This document shows positions 16,285-24,555 of a stretch of DNA of 41,717 bases, piece after piece. A program made the position numbers and the translations under genes. Each line of letters opens with the position of its first letter. Position 1 is the stretch's first letter. The notes beneath the pieces were generated by a model that worked only from the letters and a program-made list of their open reading frames with translations, had not been told where the DNA came from and did no database searches. The stretch spans positions 1-41,717 of the forward strand of contig SGYT01000003.1 of NCBI GenBank assembly GCA_004214055.1, in the 5' to 3' direction. Origin of the DNA: Candidatus Actinomarinales bacterium. GTDB taxonomy: Bacteria; Actinomycetota; Acidimicrobiia; Actinomarinales; Actinomarinaceae.

Positions 16285-17541
16285 TTGAGTACTAACTTAG
16301 ACATAATCCTATATTTACTAATCTTTACATGTTTAGTTTTCTCTGCCTTGCTTTCTGGGTCAGAAACAGCAATTACATCTCTCCCTAGAGAAAAGATTCA
16401 CCAACTTGATGAATCTAAAAAGAATAAGAGAATAAAACGCGCAAAAGATCAAATTGAAAAAACAATTGGTGGAATATTGGTAGCTAATAACTTTGTAAAC
16501 ATACTAATGGCATCTCTTGCAACAATTTTATTTGTTAGAAGATTTGGTGAAAGAACTGGTGGAATTTATGCAACACTCTTTATAACAATTCTTGTTCTTG
16601 TGTTTGGAGAAGTAACACCAAAAACTTTAGCTACAAGAAAACCTTTGGAATTTTTTTCTAAGACCTCAATTCTTATTGATTATCTTGCAAGAATATTTGC
16701 TCCTTTTACTAATTTAATTACTGGTTCAATAAACAGATATGGAACAAAAAGTATTGGGGACATGGATGGTGATAATGAGATAACTGAAGCTGATATCCAG
16801 GCACTAACTGCTTTGGGCGAACAAGAAGGTCAAATTCTCCCTGCAGAAAGAGAAATTATTGATTCGTTACTTGAATTTTCTGACAGACCTATTAAAGAAA
16901 TAATGACCCCTAGAGTAGATGTTTTGTTTTTATCAACACCTCTGTCTATACAAGCTGTAAGAACAATCGTTAATGAAAAAAGAATTTCTAGAATGCCTGT
17001 ATCTAAAAGTGAATCTCTTGATGATACTTATGGAGTCGTTTATGTAAAAGATCTATTAAATCTTAAGTTAGACTCAGATACTTTAGAAATTGAAAATTTA
17101 GTAAAGGATGTAATCTATTTACCAGAATACACAACTGTACTTTCGGCTTTAAATATATTAAGAGAAAATAAATCAAGCTTTGCATGTGTTATTGATGAAA
17201 ATGGTGGGATTGAAGGAGTCATTACAATTAAAGATGTACTCTCAGAATTTGTTGGTGACCTTCCAGACGAACACGATCAAAGGTTTTCTGGAATAAGAAG
17301 ACTTGGTCCAGGGCAATGGCGAATTGATGGAAAAACTGATATAGATGATTTCGAGGAATTTTTTGGGTTAGAGCCGAACGATAAAGATGTAGCAACTGTT
17401 GGTGGTCTTTTCTTAAGTCATTCTGAACAACTACCAAATGAAGGTGAGAAAATTACTATTGACGGACTAGAAGTTACTGTATTAGAAATTGACAGTAGAA
17501 GAATTGATTCTGTTGTAGTAAAAAAGATAGCAAAGAAATAA
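16285..17541 (+). CDS. CNNM/CorC-type membrane protein (DUF21-CBS-CorC_HlyC)
   Basis: A 418-aa protein of the CNNM / hemolysin C-CorC family, linked to Mg2+ homeostasis and export. The N-terminal DUF21 domain, residues 1-~170, has four membrane segments and the characteristic LSGSETAITSLPREKI and VFGEVTPKTLATRKP motifs. A CBS pair follows, opening with REIIDSLLEFSDRPIKEIMTPRVDV (quoted in parts: FSDRPIKEIMTPRVD). The C-terminal CorC_HlyC domain has a WRIDGKTDIDDFEEFFG start and a VGGLFL segment. The start codon is TTG; the alternative Met residues lie inside DUF21. Transport direction and ion are family knowledge, not shown here. Confidence 0.9.
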   Translation: MSTNLDIILYLLIFTCLVFSALLSGSETAITSLPREKIHQLDESKKNKRIKRAKDQIEKTIGGILVANNFVNILMASLATILFVRRFGERTGGIYATLFITILVLVFGEVTPKTLATRKPLEFFSKTSILIDYLARIFAPFTNLITGSINRYGTKSIGDMDGDNEITEADIQALTALGEQEGQILPAEREIIDSLLEFSDRPIKEIMTPRVDVLFLSTPLSIQAVRTIVNEKRISRMPVSKSESLDDTYGVVYVKDLLNLKLDSDTLEIENLVKDVIYLPEYTTVLSALNILRENKSSFACVIDENGGIEGVITIKDVLSEFVGDLPDEHDQRFSGIRRLGPGQWRIDGKTDIDDFEEFFGLEPNDKDVATVGGLFLSHSEQLPNEGEKITIDGLEVTVLEIDSRRIDSVVVKKIAKK

Positions 17542-17584
17542 GATTTTTATAATCAACTAAACTCTAGTATTATTGATAATTGAT

Positions 17585-18178
17585 ATGGATGTAGAATCAA
17601 CAATGCTTCCCCTTGGGACTAAGATTCCTGATTTTTCACTTATTGGAATTGATAAAAAAGAATATACAAATAATGATTACTTAAACAAAAAAGGCATTCT
17701 TGTCATGTTTATATGCAATCATTGCCCTTTTGTAAAACATGTAAATAAGGAAGTAGTTAAATTAACAAATGAATTAATGGAAAAAAATATAGGAGTTATT
17801 GGAATAAACTCAAATGACAGTACTCAGGAGAAATATGCAGAAGATAGCGTAGAAAAAATGAAAGAATATGCTGGTAATCTTAATTATAAATTTCCATATG
17901 TAGTTGATTCTGATCAGTCTGTTGCAAAAAATTTTACAGCACAATGTACGCCAGATTTTTTCTTATTTGACGCAAATCAAGAATTATTCTATAGAGGCCA
18001 ACTAGATAGCTCTAGGCCTGGAAATGATATGCCTGTAACTGGAGAATCCTTGCGGATCGCGATTAATGCTTTGTTGGAAAATGACAATCCTCCTAATCCT
18101 CAATTACCAAGTATGGGGTGTAATATAAAATGGAAAATAGGGGAAGAGCCCGAATATTTTTTAAATATTAAAAGTTAA
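17585..18178 (+). CDS. Thioredoxin-fold (AhpC/TSA-like) redox protein
   Basis: A 197-aa thioredoxin-fold protein of the redoxin/TlpA-like type. After MLPLGTKIPDFSLIGIDKKEY comes the active-site stretch LVMFICNHCPFVKHV, with a CxxC (CNHC) in the thioredoxin position. Later are GVIGINSND, FPYVVDSDQSVAKNF, the cis-Pro region CTPDFFLFD and YRGQLDSSRPG. The family of CNHCPFVKH proteins is common in bacteria; the substrate is not known. No signal peptide is present, so it is cytoplasmic. I prefer ATG 17585 to the in-frame TTG 17573, which would add four residues. Its stop shares four bases (TTAA) with the convergent yjbQ gene. Confidence 0.85.
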   Translation: MDVESTMLPLGTKIPDFSLIGIDKKEYTNNDYLNKKGILVMFICNHCPFVKHVNKEVVKLTNELMEKNIGVIGINSNDSTQEKYAEDSVEKMKEYAGNLNYKFPYVVDSDQSVAKNFTAQCTPDFFLFDANQELFYRGQLDSSRPGNDMPVTGESLRIAINALLENDNPPNPQLPSMGCNIKWKIGEEPEYFLNIKS

Positions 18179-18699
18179 CTTATATCGTTAGTTTGAATAA
18201 ATAATCTTCTTGATCTTGAGCAATCTAGTTCAACAAAGAATATTCTTTGCCAACGTCCAAGTAAGATTTCTCCATCAACAATTGGAAGGGTAATAGCGGT
18301 TGAACCAACAATTGAACCACGGACATGAGATCTACCGTTAACATTTTCATCTTCTTGCATGTTTTCTGTTCTAACTTCCCAATCATCATGCTCATAATAA
18401 GAATTAGAAGGTATTATCTCTTCAATTTTTCTTTTAAAATCGTTAATATATCCTGTCTCAGACTCATTAATTAAAATAGCTGTTGTAGTGTGTGGGGTAA
18501 ATACACTAACTGAGCCATGCTTTATATCTAAGTTAGAAACAATATCTACTATCTTGTCAGTAAAATCACAAAACTGGTTTGTATCCTCTGTTTTAAAGTG
18601 TAAAGCATATGTAGCAGAACTATTTAAATCAGACTTATGCATCTCTACAAGTTCAGCTTTTAACTGAGACGAACCTTCTCTGTGTATTTCTTTTTTCAT
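18175..18699 (-). CDS. YjbQ/UPF0047 family protein
   Basis: A 174-aa protein of the YjbQ (UPF0047) family. Signature blocks are VFTPHTTTAILINESETG, the YYEHDDWEVR segment, RSHVRGSIVGSTAITLPI, GEILLGRWQRIFFVELDCSR and RRLFIQ. The conserved His in HTT and in HVRG form the putative metal and phosphate site. Some members have weak thiamine-phosphate synthase activity in complementation tests, but the physiological role is unsettled. It carries an N-terminal extension of about 25 residues compared with the shorter family members. It follows the DRL-like gene on the same strand by 33 nt and may be in one transcript with it. Confidence 0.9.
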   Translation of the reverse strand: MKKEIHREGSSQLKAELVEMHKSDLNSSATYALHFKTEDTNQFCDFTDKIVDIVSNLDIKHGSVSVFTPHTTTAILINESETGYINDFKRKIEEIIPSNSYYEHDDWEVRTENMQEDENVNGRSHVRGSIVGSTAITLPIVDGEILLGRWQRIFFVELDCSRSRRLFIQTNDIS

Positions 18700-18732
18700 T
18701 ATCTGCCTATTTAATAATAACTAAAAAATAAA

Positions 18733-19962
18733 TTAACTAATATTAATTAAATCAATTTGTTTTTTCCAATATCTATATAATTGATTATCTACTAAAGTTG
18801 CGTCATCAATAGTTAAAGGATCTCCTTTTTTTATTTTATTATTTGCTATATTATTTTCAGCAATTCCTAAAGGTAACATATTAATGGCCCTACTTGTTTC
18901 CATTGCTTTTCCATATATTAAATTACCACCAATTGAACCTAAATTTGTACCTGGTAAAATATCTTCTTTAGCATGTGCTACAACTTCAACATTCCAATGC
19001 TCAGCACTAAGTTTTGTTTCTTTATTTACAATTAAACTCATTATGGTCCTTGGGATTTCTAAACTAGTTAAATGATAGGGTCTTGCTAAAGTCCAGTATG
19101 GCCCTTTGCCCATCTTCAAATATTCCATCTCATAATTAACATACTCGTCATCGGAATAAACTACTGCGAAAACACCTGGTGCTATACCAAAAGCAAAGTC
19201 TACAATATTTCTACTGTTAAGTATTCCACCATCTTTTTTTGGTATATAGATTGAATTTAAATTTTCATACGTTGCTTCCGCTCCATGCATTCCTTCGGTG
19301 TCTATATTGAAATCAAGATAGTTTGCAAGAGCTGCCATCTCAATCATTGTCTTGCTCCCATCAACAAAACTTGTGAGCATATATGGATTCATCTTTTTTT
19401 TGATTGCTTCATCTTTTAAAAGTTTTGGAGTAGCAAAAGTATTAAATGGATTATTTTTCCCTTTACCAATCGCAATAACTTCCATTCCTATTTCGTTAGC
19501 AAAATTATATAGCTCAACAGCAGCAACAGGTTCATCTCCGTCTCCAACTGTTACTATAGAATTGTTTCTTTTTGCTTCCTGATTCAGTGCTAGACCTATT
19601 GTTGCTTCAGTTTCAACATTTAGAAGTATTAAATTAATGCCTCTATTTAGAACTTTATTTGCAACATCAGCACCCGAGGATGGAGTGCCAGTTGCTTCAA
19701 TTACAATATCTAGTTCAATATTATCAATTGCTTCAATAGATTTTTCTATTGACATATCATGATTTTTATCTTTTGTATATTTTGCTTGTGCAGAATCTAA
19801 CTTTTCATCATTTTTATCTACTATTAAGACAAGATCTACACCTGTCATTTTATTTAATTGAGTAACTATACCTTGTCCCATTTGACCGGCGCCAACCAAT
19901 GCGACTCTTACGTTTTTGCCTCTGGACTCAACCTCAATAATAAAATTTTTTAATAGGCTCAA
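18733..19962 (-). CDS. COG4091 oxidoreductase with SAF domain; candidate DXR-II (DRL)
   Basis: A 409-aa NAD(P)-dependent enzyme of the homoserine-dehydrogenase-like/SAF family, COG4091. The Rossmann motif is VALVGAGQMGQGI near residue 20. Other family blocks are VIEATGTPSSGADVA, LNVETEATIGLAL, GDGDEPVAAVELYNFA, IGKGKNNPFNTFATP, the TSFVDGSKTMIEMAALANY stretch, FGIAPGVFAV, YLKMGKGPYWTLARPYHLTS, and the C-terminal SAF part AKEDILPGTNLGSIGG. Brucella DRL, a member of this family, replaces DXR in the MEP isoprenoid pathway. The 4-nt overlap with an ispD-like gene, which encodes the next enzyme of that pathway, makes DXP reductoisomerase the best guess here. Other COG4091 members have different roles, so this remains a context-based call. 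Confidence 0.7.
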   Translation of the reverse strand: MSLLKNFIIEVESRGKNVRVALVGAGQMGQGIVTQLNKMTGVDLVLIVDKNDEKLDSAQAKYTKDKNHDMSIEKSIEAIDNIELDIVIEATGTPSSGADVANKVLNRGINLILLNVETEATIGLALNQEAKRNNSIVTVGDGDEPVAAVELYNFANEIGMEVIAIGKGKNNPFNTFATPKLLKDEAIKKKMNPYMLTSFVDGSKTMIEMAALANYLDFNIDTEGMHGAEATYENLNSIYIPKKDGGILNSRNIVDFAFGIAPGVFAVVYSDDEYVNYEMEYLKMGKGPYWTLARPYHLTSLEIPRTIMSLIVNKETKLSAEHWNVEVVAHAKEDILPGTNLGSIGGNLIYGKAMETSRAINMLPLGIAENNIANNKIKKGDPLTIDDATLVDNQLYRYWKKQIDLINIS

Positions 19963-20633
19963 TTCTGTACCTCCAATAACACTTGAATCTTATCTAAATC
20001 TTCTTTAAAAGTAATTTTTTTATTTAAATTACTACCCTCAATCAAACTAGCTTCTAATCCTGTTTCTTGAGAGACTCTTTCTGTAGTATCAACCGAATTA
20101 AAACTATTGTCTAAAGTTTTGATATATGCTTTTCTTAAAGTCTTAAAGTTAAATATTTGAGGTGTTTGAATTTCAACAATATTTTCATTTACATATTTAG
20201 ATAAATCTTTTGAAAATAATAACGTTCTAACATAGGGTGCTGCAGATTGGTTCTGTTTAGCGTGCTCTATTAAGTTAAGAAGTAATTTTGAAGGAAGAAA
20301 AGCTCTTGCACTGTCGTGTATAACTATAAAATCTTCCTCATCAACATTTTTCTCTTTAAGTTTTTCTAATGCATTTAACTCACTTTCCTGTCTTGATTTG
20401 CCCCCTAAAATAAAATCTATTTCAATATTTGTTTCTATATTTAATAATAATTGTTTAATTTTCTTCTTATTTATCTTGTTGCAAACAATAACTAAAGTAT
20501 CTATAACCCCTGAATTTAAAAAAGTTTCTATAGGGTAGAGAATAAGGGGTTTATTTTTAACTTCTGTAAAAAGTTTATCTCCTTTAAACCTATCACTTTC
20601 TCCTGCTGATAATAGAACTCCATGAACTTTCAA
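19959..20633 (-). CDS. ispD: 2-C-methyl-D-erythritol 4-phosphate cytidylyltransferase
   Basis: Cytidylyltransferase of the MEP pathway that makes CDP-methylerythritol from MEP and CTP. The nucleotide-binding loop is VLLSAGESDRFKGDKLF, a somewhat relaxed version of AAGxGxRMxxxxPK. Also visible are LGGKSRQESELNAL, the DFIVIHDSARAFLP motif, IVEIQTPQIF, and a C-terminal ITFKEDLDKIQ. Length (224 aa) is normal. TarI-type ribitol-5-phosphate cytidylyltransferases are related, but pairing with a DRL-like reductoisomerase favours IspD. The start is TTG (20631-20633), so the first residues read MKVHGV. It overlaps the downstream gene by 4 nt (ATGA-type coupling). Confidence 0.82.
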   Translation of the reverse strand: MKVHGVLLSAGESDRFKGDKLFTEVKNKPLILYPIETFLNSGVIDTLVIVCNKINKKKIKQLLLNIETNIEIDFILGGKSRQESELNALEKLKEKNVDEEDFIVIHDSARAFLPSKLLLNLIEHAKQNQSAAPYVRTLLFSKDLSKYVNENIVEIQTPQIFNFKTLRKAYIKTLDNSFNSVDTTERVSQETGLEASLIEGSNLNKKITFKEDLDKIQVLLEVQN

Positions 20634-20726
20634 TATATTTTTATAATATTAGCTTTCTAACACTTTGAGAATCTATTTGTGAAAGAATTTTCTCTGGACT
20701 TATATAAGATAATTCATTATTGGCTT

Positions 20727-20772
20727 TAAGAAGTAAAGTTAGTGAAAAATTTTGAGAATGCAATACTTCTTA
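20727..20772. repeat. 9-bp inverted repeat between ispD and the 135-aa gene
   Basis: TAAGAAGTA (20727-20735) and TACTTCTTA (20764-20772) are exact complements separated by 28 nt. The right arm overlaps the -10-like TAGTGT of the plus-strand gene, so a bound protein or hairpin could affect that promoter. The rest of this 150-nt gap holds nothing I recognise. Confidence 0.4.
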
Positions 20773-20776
20773 GTGT
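20771..20776 (+). promoter_or_regulatory. Leaderless -10 box of the 135-aa gene
   Basis: TAGTGT, spacer TTAAAAC (7 nt), then ATG at 20784. This supports 20784 over the second ATG at 20799. Confidence 0.4.
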
Positions 20777-20783
20777 TTAAAAC

Positions 20784-21191
20784 ATGTATCTTTTACTTAT
20801 GGAAATAATAAATTTAATTGAAGTAAAAAATTCTCTTTATCTTATTCGCAATGAAAAGCAAATTCTACTTTCTAAAGAAAATTTTGATGATATTAACTCT
20901 AGCCATGTAGTGATTAATAATGAAGTTAGCTTAAAGGTGGTTAAGTCAAATATTAACTTAGAAGAATTAGATAATATAAATATGGTCAGTGTAAATCCAG
21001 TTACAAGTGCACTTAAATTAATTGAAAAAGACAAAATAATAAAACATCTCGATAGAAAGAATTATCTAACAATAAGTTACCCAATAATAGCAACAAAAAA
21101 AGACCTCTTTAGTCATTTAATCTCAAATAATTTTTCTTGGGATTTAGATTTATTTATAAAAAATAATAAATTTAAAATTATTAATTTTTAG
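20784..21191 (+). CDS. Small orphan protein with faint IspD-like C-terminal half
   Basis: I do not recognise this 135-aa protein as a known family. It has no Cys, no membrane segment and no signal peptide. Its residues from about 70 read NPVTSALKLIEKDKIIKHLDR, then a few residues on, YPIIATKKDLFSHLI. That resembles the stretch of IspD-type cytidylyltransferases running from PVTDTIK to the TPQxF motif and the helix after it. The N-terminal nucleotide-binding loop of that family is absent. It may be a degenerate cytidylyltransferase remnant or an independent protein; the similarity is by eye only. It is divergent from ispD and overlaps the DMT transporter gene by 11 nt. Confidence 0.6.
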   Translation: MYLLLMEIINLIEVKNSLYLIRNEKQILLSKENFDDINSSHVVINNEVSLKVVKSNINLEELDNINMVSVNPVTSALKLIEKDKIIKHLDRKNYLTISYPIIATKKDLFSHLISNNFSWDLDLFIKNNKFKIINF

Positions 21192-22020
21192 ATTTTGAAT
21201 CTGTAATTACCTGTAATACTCCTACAAAAAGAATAATTAAAAAACCTACAAACTGGTTTAATCTAATATTCTCATTTAAAATCAAAACTCCTAGTATTAC
21301 CCCAGTAGTTGGCTCCAAGTAAGTAATAGTACTAACAGATAAGGGTTTAATTACTTTTACTACATACCAGTATGTAGAGAGACCAATTGCAGTCAAAAAT
21401 ACGCCTAAGAATATACTTACAAATATATTGGAAATCATCCACTGGTAGCCCTCTATCGTGAAATAAATTAAACAAACTCCAGCGACTAGTAGTTGTATGA
21501 AAGCAACTCTTAAGCCACCAAGCTCGGTTGAATACTTTTCACCTATTGTGATAATTAATGCTAAGCTAATCGCACTTAATATCCCGTAAAAAATACCTGT
21601 TAATGAATCTATATACTTTACATCTAGCAAAATCATCAAGCCTAAGAAACCAAAAATTATTATTAGAACTTGTTTTATTGAAAGAGTTTTTCCTTTTATC
21701 TTTTCAATAATTAATACAAATATAGGATAAGAAAATACTGATCCAATTCCTACTGTAACTGAATTAAGTTCTATTGATTCAAACATTGTAACCCAATGTA
21801 TAGCAAGCAAAGGGCCTAAAATTAATCCTGGTTTAATAAGATCTTTTATATTTAATCCTTTTCTAATAACAAAAAATGATAAAAAAATTGACCCAATAAA
21901 TGTTCTTATTCCAACAAGAGAAATTGAACTGATTTCAGATGTTTTAATGATTAATGGTATTGTACCCCATGAAACTGCCAAAACAGTTATAGCTAAATAA
22001 GCCCTAAGAACTTTATTCAC
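21181..22020 (-). CDS. DMT-superfamily (EamA) transporter
   Basis: A 279-aa inner-membrane protein with about ten hydrophobic helices arranged as two EamA repeats. The first repeat opens with VLAVSWGTIPLIIKTSEIS and the second with GILSAISLALIITIGEKYS; the family's TYLEPTTGVILGVLILNE near the C-terminus is clear. Members export or import amino acids, nucleosides and other metabolites, and specificity cannot be read from sequence. The start is GTG, sharing one base with the dnaB stop, so it is translationally coupled at the end of the rpsF-dnaB block. Confidence 0.9.
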   Translation of the reverse strand: MNKVLRAYLAITVLAVSWGTIPLIIKTSEISSISLVGIRTFIGSIFLSFFVIRKGLNIKDLIKPGLILGPLLAIHWVTMFESIELNSVTVGIGSVFSYPIFVLIIEKIKGKTLSIKQVLIIIFGFLGLMILLDVKYIDSLTGIFYGILSAISLALIITIGEKYSTELGGLRVAFIQLLVAGVCLIYFTIEGYQWMISNIFVSIFLGVFLTAIGLSTYWYVVKVIKPLSVSTITYLEPTTGVILGVLILNENIRLNQFVGFLIILFVGVLQVITDSKSKN

Positions 22021-23378
22021 TAATCTTGTTGTTTTGAATAGTTACTGAATTGAGTATATTCCTTACTAAAGTAGAGGTCTACTCTTCCTGTAGAGCCTGA
22101 TCTATGTTTTACAATGTTTACTTCTGCAACTCCTGGTCTTTCAGTGGCTGGATTGTAGTAATCGTCTCTATAAAGCATCATTACAATATCTGCGTCTTGC
22201 TCGATTGCACCAGACTCTCTTAAGTCTCCGAGCCTTGGCCTCTTGTCTTCACGTGCCTCTGCTGCTCTATTCAGCTGAGATAAAGCTAATATTGGAACTT
22301 TTAGTTCTCGTGCTAAATTCTTCAAGTTTCTACTTATTTCAGCAATTTCTTGTTGTCTGTTATCACCAGACAATCCTTGCATCAATTGAAGATAATCTAC
22401 AACTATTAAATCGAGTCCTTTTGACGCCTTAAGTCTTCTTGATTTAGCTCTAATATCGGTAACTGTAATTACAGAGGCATCATCAAAATAAAGAGGGATG
22501 TTGTTTACTTTAGAAGCAGCTTCAACAACTCTTGACCATTTCTCTGGACCTAACTGGCCTTTTCTAGCATCTCCAGATGTTACTTTTGCTTCTGAGAATA
22601 ATACTCTCTGCACTAGTTCTTCTTTTGTCATTTCAAGAGAAAAGAAAGCAGTTACTTTTTTTTCTTTTGAAACATTCGTAGCAATGTTTATAGCTAATGA
22701 TGTCTTACCCATGCTTGGACGAGCTGCAATAACTACAAGATTGCCATCTTGTAAACCAGCCAAAGTTGAATCTAGGTCTGTAAAATGTGTAGCTAAACCA
22801 GATAAACCTGTACCTTGATTTTCAATTTCTTCTATTCTTTCAATAGCACCATCTAAAACATCAGATACTCCAATTAATCCTTCTCCTATTGCGTCATCAG
22901 ACGCACTAAAAATTGACTGCTCTGCTTCATCCATAACGTTGTGGATGTCCTTGTCTGTCGCATAAGCTAAGAGTTCAATCCTGCTACTTGCTTTTAAAAG
23001 CTTTCTTCTATTTGACTGTTCTTGAACTATTTCAATATATCTTTCAAAATTTGCTGAGCTTGGAACATTATCAACTAATCTTGCAATGCTTGATGTTTTA
23101 AGGCTTGTTGTATTCTTCTTATCCTTAAATACAACCTCTGTAACAGTTAAAGTGTCAATTGGTTTTCCCGAATCAAACAATTCTTTCATAGCTTCAAAAA
23201 TTGTTTGATTGGTTGGGCTGTAAAAATCATTTGATTTTATTTCTTCCATCAACCTACTTGATGCGTCTCTAGACAATAAAGCACTACCTAACAATGCTTC
23301 CTCTGCTTCAATACTATTCGGTGGAGTTTTTTGAAATTCTGATGACCCTCTTGAAGGAATTACTTCTGGTCCTGCCAT
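22020..23378 (-). CDS. dnaB: Replicative DNA helicase DnaB
   Basis: Hexameric helicase that unwinds DNA at the replication fork. The N-terminal domain shows PPNSIEAEEALLGSALL and SNDFYSPTNQTIFEAMKEL. After the linker, the RecA-like domain carries Walker A ARPSMGKTSLAINIA, FFSLEMTKEELVQR, the Walker B LIVVDYLQLM, ILALSQLNRAAE and PRLGDLRESGAIEQDADIVMMLYRD. The C-terminal VDLYFSKEYTQFSN is normal. At 452 aa no intein is inserted, unlike many actinobacterial DnaB proteins. Its stop is followed without a gap by the DMT transporter, and its start touches the rplI stop. Confidence 0.97.
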   Translation of the reverse strand: MAGPEVIPSRGSSEFQKTPPNSIEAEEALLGSALLSRDASSRLMEEIKSNDFYSPTNQTIFEAMKELFDSGKPIDTLTVTEVVFKDKKNTTSLKTSSIARLVDNVPSSANFERYIEIVQEQSNRRKLLKASSRIELLAYATDKDIHNVMDEAEQSIFSASDDAIGEGLIGVSDVLDGAIERIEEIENQGTGLSGLATHFTDLDSTLAGLQDGNLVVIAARPSMGKTSLAINIATNVSKEKKVTAFFSLEMTKEELVQRVLFSEAKVTSGDARKGQLGPEKWSRVVEAASKVNNIPLYFDDASVITVTDIRAKSRRLKASKGLDLIVVDYLQLMQGLSGDNRQQEIAEISRNLKNLARELKVPILALSQLNRAAEAREDKRPRLGDLRESGAIEQDADIVMMLYRDDYYNPATERPGVAEVNIVKHRSGSTGRVDLYFSKEYTQFSNYSKQQD

Positions 23379-23830
23379 TATCCAGACTCCGGAATTACTT
23401 CAAGAACAACGTCAAAATCAACATCTTCAGTAATTCTAATTTTTATATTGTGGAGTCCGATTTCTTTTACCTGATCATTTAATTCTATTTGACTTTCTTC
23501 TATTTTGAAACCAGAAAATTTTTCTATTACTTCAACAATCTCATTGTTCGTTACTGAAGCATAAAGTGTTCCTTCGTCTGTTGACTTTTGAGGAATAACT
23601 AAATGAGCATCTGCAAGTGCAAGCTTTATAGATTCGGCCAATTCTTCACCCTCTGTAATCTCAGCAATTCTTTTTTCTTGAATTTTCTCAGCAATAGCTA
23701 TATTGGAATCTGTAGCAACAATGGCTAAATTTTTTGGAAGAAGATAGTTTCTTGCGTATCCTTTTGCTACATCTACAATGTCTCCCTTTCTTCCGAGCTT
23801 TGTTACATCTGAATTGAGTATTAACTTCAT
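23378..23830 (-). CDS. rplI: 50S ribosomal protein bL9
   Basis: Large-subunit protein that binds 23S rRNA near the L1 stalk. The N-terminal KOW-like rRNA-binding domain is clear: MKLILNSDVTKLGRKGDIVDVAKGY (in parts, LGRKGDIVDVAKGYARNYLLP). A long connecting helix and the C-terminal domain, GTLYASVTNNEIVEVIEKFSG, follow. The 150-aa length is typical. It overlaps rpsR by 4 nt and dnaB by 1 nt, in the usual bacterial gene order. Confidence 0.97.
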   Translation of the reverse strand: MKLILNSDVTKLGRKGDIVDVAKGYARNYLLPKNLAIVATDSNIAIAEKIQEKRIAEITEGEELAESIKLALADAHLVIPQKSTDEGTLYASVTNNEIVEVIEKFSGFKIEESQIELNDQVKEIGLHNIKIRITEDVDFDVVLEVIPESG

Positions 23831-24108
23831 CTTCTGTTGTAGGATTGTTTATATGTGCTGGTTGTTACATATGGTAATAAAGCAAGTTCTCTAGCTATTT
23901 TTATAAGCCTCGCCACCTTTGCTTGTTCTTGCTTTGTAATTCCTGTAATTAGACTAGATCTGATTTTTCCTCTATCAGAGATAAATTTCTCTAGTAGCTT
24001 AACGTCTTTATATGTTGCTTTAGCAATCTGCTCTTTTGTTATTCTTCTTTGCTTTGGAGCTTCGTATTTCGAGCTCTTAAATTTTGATGTTCTTTTTTGC
24101 TGTGCCAT
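23827..24108 (-). CDS. rpsR: 30S ribosomal protein bS18
   Basis: A 93-aa small-subunit protein that pairs with bS6 on the platform. The core is YKDVKLLEKFISDRGKIRSSLITGI, then the basic KIARELALLPY. No CxxC zinc motif is present, so this is the zinc-independent form. The basic N-terminal tail (KRTSKFKSSKYEAPKQRR) is longer than in E. coli. It follows ssb by 9 nt. Confidence 0.96.
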   Translation of the reverse strand: MAQQKRTSKFKSSKYEAPKQRRITKEQIAKATYKDVKLLEKFISDRGKIRSSLITGITKQEQAKVARLIKIARELALLPYVTTSTYKQSYNRR

Positions 24109-24117
24109 ATATATTCC

Positions 24118-24543
24118 TTAAAAAGGGGCTTCGTTTTCTTCAAAGTTGTCTCTTGCTTTTGGTTCATCAATGCCTGATGACTCAGAGTTAACATTTGTTG
24201 TTGTCCACTTCAAAGCAGGTCCTATTTCATCTATAATTATTTCTATTTTTGATCTGTTTACACCTGTCTCTTTATCTTCCCAGGAGGAATAATTTAACTT
24301 TCCGACAATAATTACTCTCATTCCTTTTGTTATAGATTTTTCAACATTTTCTGCCTGCTGTCCAAATACAACTCCACTGAAATATTGTGGATCGTCGTCT
24401 ACATTTTCCCACTGGCCATCAACAAAGCGTCTTTTTTTTGGTCCTGCAAAATTTACATTTAATACTGACATACCAGAACCTGTTGTACGCATTTCGGGAT
24501 CCATCGTTACTGTTCCTACTATTGTTACTGTGTTATCTACCAT
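24118..24543 (-). CDS. ssb: Single-stranded DNA-binding protein
   Basis: A 141-aa SSB. The OB fold starts VTIVGTVTMDPEMRTTGSG and includes VVFGQQAENVEKSITKGMRVIIVGKL, then SWEDKETGVNRSKIEIIIDEIGP. The C-terminal tail is acidic and ends EENEAPF, a variant of the DDDIPF tip that recruits replication and repair partners. It lies between rpsF and rpsR, the conserved position for the replicative SSB. Confidence 0.96.
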   Translation of the reverse strand: MVDNTVTIVGTVTMDPEMRTTGSGMSVLNVNFAGPKKRRFVDGQWENVDDDPQYFSGVVFGQQAENVEKSITKGMRVIIVGKLNYSSWEDKETGVNRSKIEIIIDEIGPALKWTTTNVNSESSGIDEPKARDNFEENEAPF

Positions 24544-24555
24544 TTTTATCTACCT

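Noticed and set aside
10194-20783. selC (tRNA-Sec) near selA/selB
   Set aside because: I inspected the gaps around the sel genes and ispD for a ~90-nt GC-richer cloverleaf with anticodon TCA. None is present.
22498-22818. Plus-strand frame of 106 aa inside dnaB
   Set aside because: It is antisense to conserved DnaB sequence, and its composition mirrors that gene.
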